Shown here piece after piece: positions 23,001 to 37,100 of a stretch of DNA of 64,000 nucleotides. This stretch comes from Megalonaias nervosa (Eukaryota; Mollusca; Bivalvia; Unionida; Unionidae), in NCBI GenBank assembly GCA_016617855.1, contig JAECUM010010955.1:1-64000 (forward strand), in the 5' to 3' direction. How positions within the stretch are numbered: the stretch's first letter is position 1; every line of letters starts with the position of its first letter. Under the pieces are notes generated by a model. That model saw nothing but the letters and a program-made list of their open reading frames with translations, searched no databases and had not been told where the DNA came from. A program made the position numbers and the translations under genes.

Positions 23001-25118
23001 TCTTTTTTCATGTTGACAAACCATCTTAACAGTGCATTGTTATATCATAATCTGCATTAATATTCTGACATCTGGTCTTGGAAGTATATGCTGTGAGATC
23101 TCCACATTTTTGTTGTTGACATTTCTGGTAGCAGAGATCAACTGGATGAGGCACTATCTCACAATGGATCTTTCAGATGAAATAGTGTTGGACTATTGGC
23201 AGCTTGCTGGTAATTAATATATTTATTTAGATTGATTGTGGATGATTCCTCTTCTTTTCACTCAGAATTAAATCCTTCACATTCTCTGTAGTAATCCATG
23301 TCAGAACAGAACATGCATGGAAGGCAGCATCACTCTGCTACCAGAAATGTAAAATTACAACCCACAATGGAGATCTACTTGTTGGTCTGTCCAGTAGTCT
23401 TGCTACCCAGACTAGCTACAATTGACCAACCTTTGAAGGCTGTAACAGTAACTGCTACAATCAACCAAATGATGGCTAATTCATTTTGTTTTTAATATGT
23501 ACCCAGAATAAATAGTTTTGCTGAAACTTTGAAGAAAACTGCTTCCCTTTGAAGCACCGATTGTTCTGTGTAAATACTAACCAGATGATAAAAAATTCAG
23601 TCTCAGTGTTCTACAGTTATTTGATGTTGCCACCGCAATAAGAAACAGACATTTCTTTGATCCTCCAAAGCTGTCCTTTAGTGGTAACTTCAATAACACA
23701 TGCACCCTTTATAAAAAGAAAGTCAACTACAGTCTTCAGTAAAAACAAAGCACCTTTCATCAAAGGAAGTCTGCACCAAACTTAAATAAAAGCAATGAAA
23801 TCTGATGGATTGTTGCATTTTCCAAAATGACTGGAACACGTTTATTGTGCTGTGAAAGTTTCATTTTTGCAGGGAAAACAGTTATGCTTACATTTGTTCC
23901 AGTTGTGGCATAAAATGCAAATTAAATTTCCAGTCTTTTGCAATGTTACATATTGGCTCATTCAAAAGTAACAAAAGAAAAGAGTGAAGACAACAAGCTT
24001 TGTAAGTTTTAACAAAAATAATTTATTTCCCTAGAAAACACGGTGAAAAGGTGAAAATATTAAATAGGACTTAGGGTTTGTGAACAAAATCCAAACATTT
24101 ATCCTAGTACTGAAAAAATACAAGTCGTATCACTAAATAATTTTAACTGAATCCAGGTTCGAATCTCGATGACGTTCCAAGATGGAAGACGATGACGTCA
24201 GATGATGTCTTTACACAAATGTCCAGAATTTCACGTTGAACCACAATTTGTACTGTACTATTCCAATTTAGAATGAATTTCACTGAATGTCTTTGTCCTA
24301 AACCACTTGTGTAGTTCTCCAGGGAAAAATAAATTATTATTTAAAAAGTAGATGAACTCCTATAGCTGTCATCTATAAAAAGACACATCTCGAGCTCTAC
24401 AGATGTAAAGAAAAATAAACTCTTTCCAGCACAAGAAAAATAATACCTTCTTCTCAAGGTATAAGAACGACTCTGACTATTTCACAGGGACCTAAGTGTT
24501 TTTAAACCTGAACCAAAACATCATTTCATGCACACGCACGAAGAACGCATGGTTATTTCATCATCTAACAATCACAGTACATGATGTAATCATATATGCT
24601 TAGAAATGACCTTGGCCACAACCAATCGTTTACACCGGTTGTTTATCCAGCCGGCAATCTAAAATAATGCTTACGCAAGCCGAGAGTCATATTTACGTAA
24701 TAAATAAACACGATGTTTCTTTCAAAAATATCAGATCCCGTGAACATAATCATCATAATAATAAAATATAATGATACAAAAATGAAATAAAAGAATTCAA
24801 ATTTTAACACACAAGTAATTAAATTACATGGTCGTAACATCAACCATAAATATCTGGTCATCAAGTTAATTGAAGATGGGGTGTCTTGCAAAAAGATGTT
24901 TGTTAACTATTTTAATTTGTTTACATGTTTTCATTTCCCTGCAAATAGCCTCATCCCCTGGGTAGTCATGGCAAGATAATAGCTTTCTCCAGGTGACCAA
25001 AATCTAGGCCAGTTTAAGAACATGTACATGTAGCATGTAAACAACTCTAGTCACATGCTAATGGCGACAATGTTAGTGAATTGTTTAGTGACAATCGGAT
25101 ATAGATCAGACGTGGACT

Positions 25119-25194
<76 letters not shown>

Positions 25195-28100
25195 TGTTTC
25201 TAATGGGATGTGAGTTATACATGAAGTTTATAAGATGTGATCTATACTCAAATTTATGGATTTATTATATACTTGTACAGTACATAACAGATTATGGATT
25301 GTACTACACAAATGTAAGTGGTCAGTATACAAGTGCTTTTCAGACTAGTTTGCCTTCATTTAATCAAAAGCATGTATTTTTGCACCCACTTTTTTTACCC
25401 CATCCCCCACCCATGCAATATTTTAGGTAAATGTGTCATTTTCTTTCGTGGTTATAACACAGTTCGGTTTGTAACATGGTCAGGTTCTGTGGGCCCCAAC
25501 CACCATGTTATTTTGGGGTAACACTGTGTTAATATAATGATTTTTACACCACAATAAACTAGCATGTATAGAATTAATTACCTCATAAACCTAACTATTA
25601 TGGCTCAGATTTCATTGTTAGTGCATATTGTGAATTTCTGTGTTGCCATTTTGCGTAGTAGTTACCTTCCTTTGCCTGAAATAAAATCCTGCAGAATGAC
25701 TGGGGAATCAGCATTGTTTAAATGTAGCCTTCATTTGGGTGAACAATTTCCACTGATAATAAATCACACTCTAAATCATTTTTCTGTATAATAAAATATT
25801 ATTTGTATATTTGGATAATACATTTGACATGTGGCTCCTTTTTTCTGGTACTTTTTTGACAAAATGTCTCCCTTGTGTTCCTCTTTCAGTTGAAGTTGAT
25901 CATAGGTGCTTTTATGTAGATTTCATTGTTTTGAAATGGATGTACAGAATTCCCTAATTATAACACTGATCAGGTACATAATATGTATAATTTTACTGCC
26001 ACTTGATGCAATGGGATCCATGGCTATGCTGGCCATATAATGAGGGAATTCTGTACGTAAGTGATAGAATAACACGTTTAGCGTTAAGTGACCACAGTAT
26101 TAGAACCACTTCTGTGCCTCTTGTAATCCTCTCAGCTGGCAGTCTTTTTGGTTTCTCACATCATATCATTGCTGTAATTCTCCTGTGATAAGACAATCCC
26201 TCTTCCCTGACAAATATTTGTCTGCAAAAGATTTTGCCAATGGCAAGCCCACCCACTGGGCATCTGCCATTTTGTCTGATCATGGGAGAGATACAGTCAC
26301 CATATCATTAATTTTGCATGTATTTATTCTTTTTGTCTGTAGCAACGCAAGTCTGTAGATTCAGCATTACCTAGGAAACGTAAATCATCTGGGGCCTTGA
26401 GTAATGAGGCTACAGAAGATAAAACTCCAGTAGAGAAGGTGAAAAAAAGAAAAGTTTCAGAAGGTGGAGACAATGAAGTCATTGAAAATCAGGTGAGAGT
26501 ATTTGCTGGTTGGTTTGTTTGCCCATTTTATTGATTTAATTCATTTTCACTTGGACGTGGAATTGTTGCAAAGCAACAAGGTCTCTGTTAGCAATATGCC
26601 AGGTCGAGGTGGTTGTGGTTAGACTTGCTATTTTATGCAGATTCGTTTGTTCCATTACAGTCCATGTCACAGTCAAGTAACTTGGTGATTGGATGTACCC
26701 CTAGGTGACGACAACTGCAGTATTTACATAATAGCCGGACAAGAATGATTTTAGAGAAAGGGTTTCAGATATGTTGAATGTTTTTTTTTTTTTGACTTCG
26801 TAAGATTGGTCTCACTATATCATGAAGGTTTACTTACTTAATAGTGCCTGTTAGAAAACTGGGCTTGTCGAGTGTAGGATTTGTTTTTGTTGGGTTTACT
26901 GGTGCTTTGGCTATATGCTGCAGAAATGGGCTTTTAGTGCCATTCCCAAGAACACGTTGAGGCTTGGCTCGGCAGGTATCGAGCCTGCAAACATTGGATT
27001 ATGAATCTAATGCTCTACCAGCTGAGCTACCGTGGCTTCCTTGAGTGTAGAAATTGTCGTCCCAGAAGTACCTTTCCAATAATTGAGTCGGGTTACAAAT
27101 CGAGCGCCATTGGCCTTGGTCAAATGTTGTGGTACATTTTGATCTTTGCACAGAAATTGGGTAGGTTAGCGATAATCGATAAGAGATGCATGTAAATGAG
27201 AACATGACTAATCTTTCTGCCTCTCGTTTTTGTCTCAGTGGAGGGTTGGCAAGGCATAAGATTGACTTTGCTTGCATCTTTGTTGTATTGCTACCATCAT
27301 TGTTGTGGCCTTAGGTGTCAATATTGAATTTTTGCAATTATCTCCATTTTGCGTACTCTTTTGCATGTTTGACCCAACAAGTGCATTTGCACACCATTCA
27401 AAAATAAGTCACACTGGTTAATTCAGACCATATATTATAATTTTTTGAAACTTGTCTCTTTGAAACTGGGCAGCATGAACTTTGAGCAAAGGCTTGATAG
27501 TTACTACAGGAGGAGAATGGTGGAATTACAGTTCTTGAAAATATATGATTGGAATTGCAAAGTTCTTAAATTCATGCTGGGCTTCACAAAGTCCTTAAAG
27601 TTATGAGAGGTCTTGAGAAGTCCTAGATAAGTCCTTGATTTTTTTTTAATGCACTTTGTACATGAATGTTTCAAGGATTAATATATCGGTTTAAAGCATG
27701 TGATTTAGTTTGTGGTTGATTACATTTCTCAGTTGGTTTGAATTTATTTATATATAGCTTTACCCAAAAAGATGTTCATTCCATCAGGCATTTTAAATTT
27801 TCCTCATTCTACAATATTCTTTCATAAACTTTCAATGCATGTAGTACATCTGGAATGGGAAGGTTTTTCTTAGGTTTTAGGATCGGTGACCTTGTCTGAA
27901 TTCTGACAAGATTTGTATTTGTATGTTTGTTCTTTTCTGTGGGGAATATTTTATCACCCAGTGAAGGGTGTATATGAAGCTATATAGTCAGATGTTGTGA
28001 ATACTATTTGATTTCTCATTCAGTCCTTATGCCTTTCTCAAAACTTGGTTATCAGACCAGATTTACCATGTAGACATTTTTATTATGGTTATAAACCATT

Positions 28101-31100
28101 GTTCAGAGTTGTGTGGATGAGGTAATTCATGTTTTTATGTAGCATTTGCACTCTGCACTAATGTAGTAAGTGGCATAGAAATATTTTTGGACACAAGTCA
28201 GGGGTCAGAGATTGGTATGGATAATGGTGGTGTAAAAGTATGTCAGTATATTGGTATGCATTGTTATACTACCATATTACAATTCATATCGGTACAAATT
28301 CTTCTGTATTTTAGTATTTTAATTAGTTTGATCAATTGTAGAGCTATTTTTGTTTACTCAAAATATTACTTGGAATTATGAAATAACACTAATTTAAAAA
28401 AAAGCAGTCAGATATGTAGTTCTGTTGTAACTGATGGTCAGTTGTGGTCGAATAAGCCTGGACCAGATCTTAAACTTAAAAGCACGCAAAGAGCTTGACT
28501 TATTTGTCTTTAAATACAAAGATAATTGTAACATCGACAAAAATGTTACTAGCATTACATAGATGCTTTGACAGTAGTATCTATTCAGGAAGGATTACAA
28601 GAAATCTTGTCTCTTGATAAACTAAATTAAGCAGAGAAAATTGGTAATTTTTTAAAGCTGCAAACTTGTATCTCTTACCTGGCCATACAGACAATGCCTC
28701 TGATTAAGAAATTAGAATAGGTAATTTGTTGTAATATAGCATGTAATTTATTGTAATATAGCATGTAATTTATTGTAATATAGCATGTAATTTATTGTAA
28801 TATAGCATGTAATTTGTTGTAATAAAACTTATAGGCCCATCAAAATGATCAGCTTGGTGACAATAGATCTTAAGCTTGGTATCAGTTGATCTTACAATAC
28901 AGTCAGCTATATTCTAGTGTGTGACAATATGGTTTAAGGTGACAGTACTCACCCAGGTTGGATAAACTTAATTTAGCTTCTGATTGAATAGATCTGCTTT
29001 ATTATTGGATAGGGATAAACTGTGAATTTAGCATCCTATTGAATAGAACTACATTATTATTGGATAGGGATAAACTGTGAATATAGCATCCTATTGAATA
29101 GAACTATTTTATTATTGGATAGGGATAAGCTGTGAATATAGCATCCTATTGAATAGAACTACTTTATTATTGGATAGGGATAAGCTGTGAATTTAGCATC
29201 CTATTGAATAGAACTACTTTATTATTGGATAGGGATAAGCTGTGAATATAGCATCCTATTGAATAGAACTGTTTTATTATTGGATAGGGATAAGCTGTGA
29301 ATATAGCATCCTATTGAATAGAACTACTTTATTATTAGATAGGGATAAACTGTGAATATAGCATCCTATTGAATAGAACTACTTTATTATTGGATAGGGA
29401 TAAGCTGTGAATTTAGCATCCTATTGAATAGAACTACTTTATTATTGAATAGGGATAAGCTGTGAATATAGCATCCTGTTGAATAGAACTATTTTATGAG
29501 CGACTTAGTTTTCTGAATGGCAGTTCAGATGGTATTCACAACATTGTATGGTATATAGCTAGTTGTCGACTCTTTATCTGATGACAAAATATATCTCATT
29601 GCGGGGATTATTAATTTTATTAGGCAACATCCATGCAAATAGAATCTTGTTGAAATTCTGAATGATCCATTTAGCCTAAACCTCACGACCCATATTTATA
29701 TTAGGCTTTCATCACTTCCCATATTGTTTTCTAATAGAATGAAAGACATAGTTTTTTTTGCTTGTATGAATATATATTTTAATTGTGTTATTTCTTGATA
29801 GTATTTTTACGTTTATTTGGTGTTTTTATGTTGACCTTTGGTGTGCTGGTATCAAGTTGTGGAATATGCTTTGCTACCTTTTTTTTTAGAGTGTATCTGA
29901 TCATAACATGTCACCATGTCATTCATTTTGCATGTATTTATTCTTTTTGCCCCCTGCAGTCACACAAGTCTGTAGATTCCTCCATACCTAGGACACGTAA
30001 AAGCTCAGGTGCCTCGAGTAATGAGGCTAATAAAATCCCAGTAGAAAAGTCGAAGAAAAGAAATGTTTCTGAAGGTGGCGACCAAGAGTCAAACAAAAAT
30101 CAGGTGAGAGAAATTTTTCCAGTGGAAGGGAGTTTTTTTGTTGGCTGATGTTTGTGGGAATATTCCATATTGCTAGTTTTTACCAGCATCCTGTTTTTGA
30201 AAAGGGAGCCTTTTTTCAGAATTATTTTCATGATTTGTAACTATGTTAAAATAATCACAATCATGAAACTGCTTAGAATATATAATAAAATAAAATAACT
30301 CCATCATTGTGACCTAACTACAGGCTGTAGTGGCTTTGGTTGGACTTCAGTAATTGGTTCAGGTTCATATTTCCATCACTTCTTTATGCCATGGTCAAAC
30401 AAATTGCTTAGGAATGCATATATATAATCTTCCACGCTGACCACCCTCCCCTCCCCTCCCCTCCCAACTCCAGTTAATGAGACCTTAAAAAGGATACCCT
30501 CTTTATTGCTGTGATGTCATGTTTTAAAAAACTTATAACACTGAGGTGACATATAGCAATGTTACGTAATAGATAAAATCTCCAGTTCATGTTCATTTGA
30601 CATGGCATTTTTGAAACTCCGTTATTAATACAGTAATTGTTTCATAAATTTTCACCAATTGAGATCTTGTGTAATCTTTTCATTGTGATGCTTTGACATA
30701 ATGTTTTGAGTTGTACAGCACCATGCTCTCACCTCCATTTTTGTTCCGCATATTGAGCAGTGGTGAGACATCGGTATCATTATGTCAATGCCCATGTTGT
30801 CATTATTGTAATTTTTATTGTCATTGTTGTCACTGCTAAGCTGAACTGTCTTTAGCAACATTTCACTGATATTTTTGCTTATAAGGTCATAATAATTTTT
30901 AAGTGACTTCATTCTGATGAGATGTTTTTTTCACAAAGTGACCTACTGTTGTGGTTGTAACTTTTCATTATCAGACAGTGAGGCATAAGTATCACTTTCA
31001 TGTAGTGGTGACATTGGTGGCAGCAATCATAGTAATCTGGTTGAAATTTACAGCTTGGTGACATAAGAGAGATCTGACAGATACCAGTCAGTCTCAGTAA

Positions 31101-34100
31101 TTTGATTGAAATTGACGTCTTGGTGACATAATGGAGGTCTGACAGATACTAATCAATCTCATTAGCATCATGAACTCTGTTAAGAGGTTTGTGTTAATTT
31201 TTGGAAGTCGTATACATCATAGTGTTTATTTTTGGAAGTCGTATACATCATCGTGTTTATTTGGAGGCGCAACTGACCTTGTAACCCTCATGAATTGACC
31301 ACAAGTCTTTTTGAAATTGCCCTCAAATTATGGACTTAAAAGCCATAAATGCAACAATTTTCCAGGTTCTTTTTAGTAGATATCATGTGTTGATTTGAGT
31401 ATTATGGTGGGAGAGGTGAAATTAAATGAACTGCCTAAATAAACAAGGATTGTGTCAAGGGGAGAGAACTTGCAAGCAGCCATTGGGCCAAGAGATCCTT
31501 TAGGTCTAAGCATAGTTTCATGTTGTTGTTGTTGGGCTTAACGCCGTTTTTCAGCACATAATAGGCTATACATGGTGGCCAGTATTAATGGTGGAGGAAG
31601 AAACCGGGAAATCCCCGGAAAGAACCACGGACCCATGAGAACCTACTGGCAAGCTTTCTCACGTATCCACTTTCGCCGAATCCTAGACTCGAACCCATGC
31701 AGACAGAGGTGAGATGGCAGTGATCCGTAACGGAGAGTGCTTTAGACCACTCGGCCACTCGGGGCCACGGGTTTCAGGTGAATTATTCACAAGATGGCAC
31801 AGTCTTGAAAATTGCTTGAAGTTTGGTGGTTACCTTGATGAAACTTGAATTTTAGGTTGGCTCCAAAAATGTTTAGAATCAAACACATTTAATTGAAAAC
31901 ATTTTATTTTCTTAAATAAATAAATATAATGAAACAAGTAAAAGATCCATAAAAATTTAGAAGAAAACAAATCCGTTTTGAAATTTTCATCATAGGTCAC
32001 TTACATCTTTCAGTATGACTTCCCACAGTTGCTTACATGCTTATTGGTACTCAGTTGCTATTTGGGGTTGTAACCTCTTCATGGTGTAAATAAATTCATG
32101 CTGTGCTGACTTTGTCATATATGCTGATTAAAAAATGTTGGTTGAGAACTGCTTTGCATTGGTATGCATGGTTTCAAAAAATAAGCTTCTAGCGACTGAC
32201 TGACGAAGCTGTTTTTTGTTTGTGGAAAAATATTGGATCAGTTGTAACTTACGACATTTTCATACTAATCGCACTGATGGTAGGAAGACTGCCACCAGCC
32301 TATGTACCATTTATGGTAATCAAAAATAAGTCTTAAAAACATGGTTTTCCATCTGTAAACATTGGATATAGAATACAGAATTATTTTTTTTTTTTATTTT
32401 GTTAAAATCAATGAAGAAATACCATAGAGCTAACACCAAGTGCGAAATTGCCATAATCTGAGAACCCTGCTGAAAATGACGATGCATTTGACCAGAGTTT
32501 TGATGTCCCCACCTTCAGTATAACTAGTGACTTGTTGAGGTAAAGTAACCTCAGTTAAATCGTTGAGTAAAAGTGCTTTGAAGTCTTGTTGACAGTGGGA
32601 TTGAATTTAGAATATTTTTTGTTTAAAAAATGAAAAACTCAAGAATAGGTTCGAAACTGGCAAATAAGACTGCAAGTTCCCCAACTGATGTAGTTGAGAT
32701 GGCTGCACATCAATCTAGGGGTGAAATGATTAATTGATATATCAATGTATTATATTTTTTCCATTTCGTTACTTCATATCAATGCAAAAAATCAATACAT
32801 AACTATTTACCCTATACAACTTACTGTAATCTTTAGCAGTCGTGAATAATTATAGACATGTGCCTGTTGCGGCCCGTATAATGCTGGCTCACAATAATAC
32901 AATCCAAGAATTAAATACTTATTTGAAATTTCAGTATAAATTCAAGTCATTATTTCCAAGAACATTATTTTTGAAGAGCACTTTGTATTTCCAGAGAAGA
33001 AACGCTTGAATTAAATAATTTGATGAAATAAATTCCAACCCAAATGAATTACTGGATACAACATAATACAGTTGATTCTGCCAAGATCTTAAATCATGGA
33101 TGTTTAATTTTTCCAATAACAATAATATACAGTCTTCCACCTGACTTCATGTCACAATTAACATTTTCTATAAAAAAAACCACATTACCTATTGGAAAAT
33201 AACCTTTTGGAAGGTTCATAATGTTTACAAGATAAGATTTTGGTTATAATTAGAATGTGTAGTAAACAAAAGGTAGACCCCCTCCCCCAATTCATAGGGA
33301 ATTTCCAAAGTTCAAGAGTCAGATTGAGATAAACATGTATACTACAAAACCAGAGTCAATAAGTCAGGTAAGGTAGAAAATGGACTTGATTTTGGACAAG
33401 GTCAAGTTCAACATACAATCTCACATTGTCAGTAGCATATAATGAAATTTAAAAATATAACACTGTAAATTAAATATATATAACAGTAGAACAATCTACT
33501 GTCACTTCTGACACTTCCGCTTTGTCTGCTTGCTCATTATGCAAAGCCTGTGCTTCAAGTGAGCAGTGGTGCCAAGCATATTTTCAGTGGCTCTTACTTT
33601 AAGTGTTGACTGCCAGTTGCAGCATGCAACACTGATCAGGACAATCATCCCAAAAAAATTCAAGGCCAGGTTGATGTTTGAGCCATTATCATGCACCGTT
33701 GCAACAATTTTGTGAACTAGTATTTGCCATTCATTTTCATCATCCTCCAAGCGGAGACTGATGTTTTCACCAGTGTGTCGCTTGGGCGATTCCCCTGTCT
33801 GTAAACCTGCTGATTCCAGCTGCCAGTTGGGGTTTATCCAATGAGCTGTCATGCACATACATGCAGTATTCTGTATGGACGTCCACATATCAGTTGTGAA
33901 TGGAACATACCCTGAGTTCGCCAACTGGAGTTTTAATTTCGTAACCCCATGTGCATTAACTTCTTTAATCAATGCTGTAGTAGTTGTTCGGCATTTAAGT
34001 TAATAATCAAGCTCTAAAAATTTGATAAAACTGCAAAATCCCATGCCTTCCACTATGCTGATTGGCCTGCAGTCCTGTACTATAAATGCAGCGATTTTCT

Positions 34101-37100
34101 GGTCAATTTCGATTTCTCTTGTTTTTGATAATTTTGGCTTTATTGGCCCAAAAAAAGATGGAATGCTTGGTGTGCTGTTGCTATTAGTGTTGTCTTTGTT
34201 ATAGGTTCCGACGAGATGGTGTCGCGCGGTACTCGTATTACCACCTTTAACATACAACTTAATTTCACACGGGTTGCTTTGATTTTCATTCACCCGCTTA
34301 GCATATGCCCACACTTTCAGTGTTTTACCCATTTTTAATTTTTTAAAAAGCAATTGATTTTAAATTGCTGCACTATCCTCTCTGAATATGATACTGTGTA
34401 ATGATTAACTAATAATATGAAATGCCAGGTGCTTACTCATATAATTTTCTCAACCAGTGACACGTTCTTTACTCTCGCTGGCAGAAGTGTCTGAGCAATT
34501 CAGAGTAACAACTGGCATCAGCAAAAATCAAAAGAAATGCCACCTAACTATATGAACTTACTGATGAAGGTAGTCATATTTTTGGGAATGGAGAGATCGT
34601 TGTAAATAGTTAAAATCCTTCTAATTGTTGGGTCCTATAATTTTTTTTTTTACACGATCTCTTACCCAAAATGATATGTAATTTTTTACACATAATTTTT
34701 TATTTTGTACTTTGAAGATACAAATTTTGTTTAACCTACTTCCTGGTAAAAATGTATTGACTTAAAGGTTGGCATATACAGTTGGCTGTTGATCTGAACT
34801 TAGGTTTTTTATTTTTTTTACATGAATTAAACAGGTGGCTCATTTTATTACCCAGGTAATTATAAATGGGCAGGTACCCCTTGGCATCTTTATTTGGAAT
34901 GTAATGGTTTTGGAAATTACGGGAAATTAATAATTAACAAACACATGTTGATGTCAAAACTGCCTCTGTTATCACAGTAGCACATGAAGATATATTATAA
35001 ATAATATTTATGATCAATTTAAGTCTGAAATGCTTTTAACAGTCTCTTTTCAACAAACACTTGCATTTGACAGTAGACCGTACACACAGCCATATAGCAA
35101 CATAAAGATGATATTCCAGATATGTTCAGTATGTATGTTTAGGTACTTTACTGACCTTTTATGCAAAGTTTCACTTCACATCTTGTTTAGTTACATTGAT
35201 TATTAGGGCTACACTTCTGGTGTGTCATGCAGTGAAAAATATATTACATTCAGTTCTGATTGGAGGTTATTGTTTGTTCAGTTCCAGAGTAAAACAATAA
35301 CCACAAATCCAAACTAACTGCAGCGTATTCACCTTGGGGCACACCACCAGTATTGGCATCCAGATTTGATCCAAATAGACAAAAAGCAAACAAGTAACTT
35401 ATTGCCAAAAGTAGGTGTTAAATGATTTGTAAAGTACATAAATCTTTAATGGCACTGTGTTTGATTCGATGTTTATGGCAAAGCATTACAGGTAGGTTAT
35501 TTAGTGCCAGGGCAGTCAGAGTGTAATATCTTGCCAAATGACACACTGTGGTAACTGGCCAAGGCAGGATTCGAACCCACATCCATATCAATTGTGAGTT
35601 CATGTTAACTGCTGTATCACTAGTTCCTGTCTGTATTACTTGCCTTTTACAACATAAGGGATGAGGCATTAGACATGTTGTGCATCTTTAAACCTAAAGA
35701 ATGATTTTAGAACAATTGAACCCACATTCCTATCAGTTGTGAGTTCATGCTAACCACAATGCCACCTCAGTGCCTGTTTCGATTACAAAATAAGGGAGCA
35801 GGCATTAGGCATATTGTGCATCTTTGAACCTAAAGAATGATCCTGATTTTAGAACAACAGTAATAATCTGTGATATAATTACATGCTTTTTTGATCTGGA
35901 AACGCGCAGTTTGAAGTGCCAGATTTGGAAGATAATTATCATACCCTTTTAAAATCCTATGAGAAACACTAGCATCAGGAGTTAAATCTTCCAAAGCAGC
36001 AATTTTTTTCTGACCACAGTTCCCATCCTTGTTGAAAAGCAGTTTTATGTTGCATGCTTATATGTTTCATAAATAAGATGACATTTTCTAGCACCAATCC
36101 GATATTCAAATGTGGGATAATTCTTATCCAGTAGGTTTACTGTCCACCTGCATCAGCATGATTAGATGATTTTGCATTACTTTTCCTGGCAGCAATTGTG
36201 GCAGTGACTGTGACATTGTTTTCAACATACAGACACAGATGAGATTCATTTTGATTTGTAACCATAGTTCCCATTATATTTAACTGTATCTATGTACAAA
36301 ATTTTGTGGAATTGCATTCATAGTCTTCAGCAGTCATCAATAATTATTTGTTATTTGCTTTTTATTCTTCAAAGTGAGAGTTCATCTGAGACAGCCATAG
36401 TTGGCACTTGCATTTATATATATGCCAGTAAAACAATTAACATCCACTTTACCTTATACAAATTAACAAACACAAGGTGGCTAGCTCACATGGTTCGAAA
36501 TACCCCCCCCCGTTCCATTCTGATTATTTTATTTTGTTTTTATGCTTAGACAGCATAAAGACATTCCATATTTGTTCCCAGTGTATAATTTTTGTATATT
36601 GATCATTTTAATCACCACTTTTATGTGAAGTTTTGCTTTTGCTTCGTGTCTTGTCTACTTGTATGGAATATGAGGACCACACTACCAGTGTGTTGTGCAG
36701 AGAAATAAGTTACCTTTAGTTGGTGGTTATTGTTTTGTTCCAGTCCAGATTAAAACAATAACCTCCAATCAGAACTAACTGTAGCTTGTTCACTGTGCGA
36801 CACAGAAGAATTTGTATCCAAATGCATTCTCAATAATTACAAAGCAACAGAGAAACAGGACTCAAAAGTGGCTATTAAATGATCTGTACTGTACTTAAAT
36901 GGTATATGGAGAACAAGTTTGAATACCTCCTTCAAGTTTACACTGATATATGTAATCAGTGAGTGAACATGGCCCTGTGATTAAAAAAATTAGCACATAC
37001 TCGGCAAGGGTGGCAGAATCCAAACTGCACAAGTTATTTCTAAAAGTGGAATGTGTCTTGTCACTGATAGAAATGAATATGTGTGTCCATCTGCAGAATG

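Noticed and set aside
26950..27030. tRNA-Met (CAU) gene on the minus strand
   Set aside because: A and B boxes and anticodon-like loop are present, but the acceptor halves do not pair and a SINE body follows.
29783..29959. Coding extension upstream of exon 7
   Set aside because: The frame is open but the sequence is T-rich intron with a polypyrimidine tract and a clear CAG acceptor at 29957-29959.
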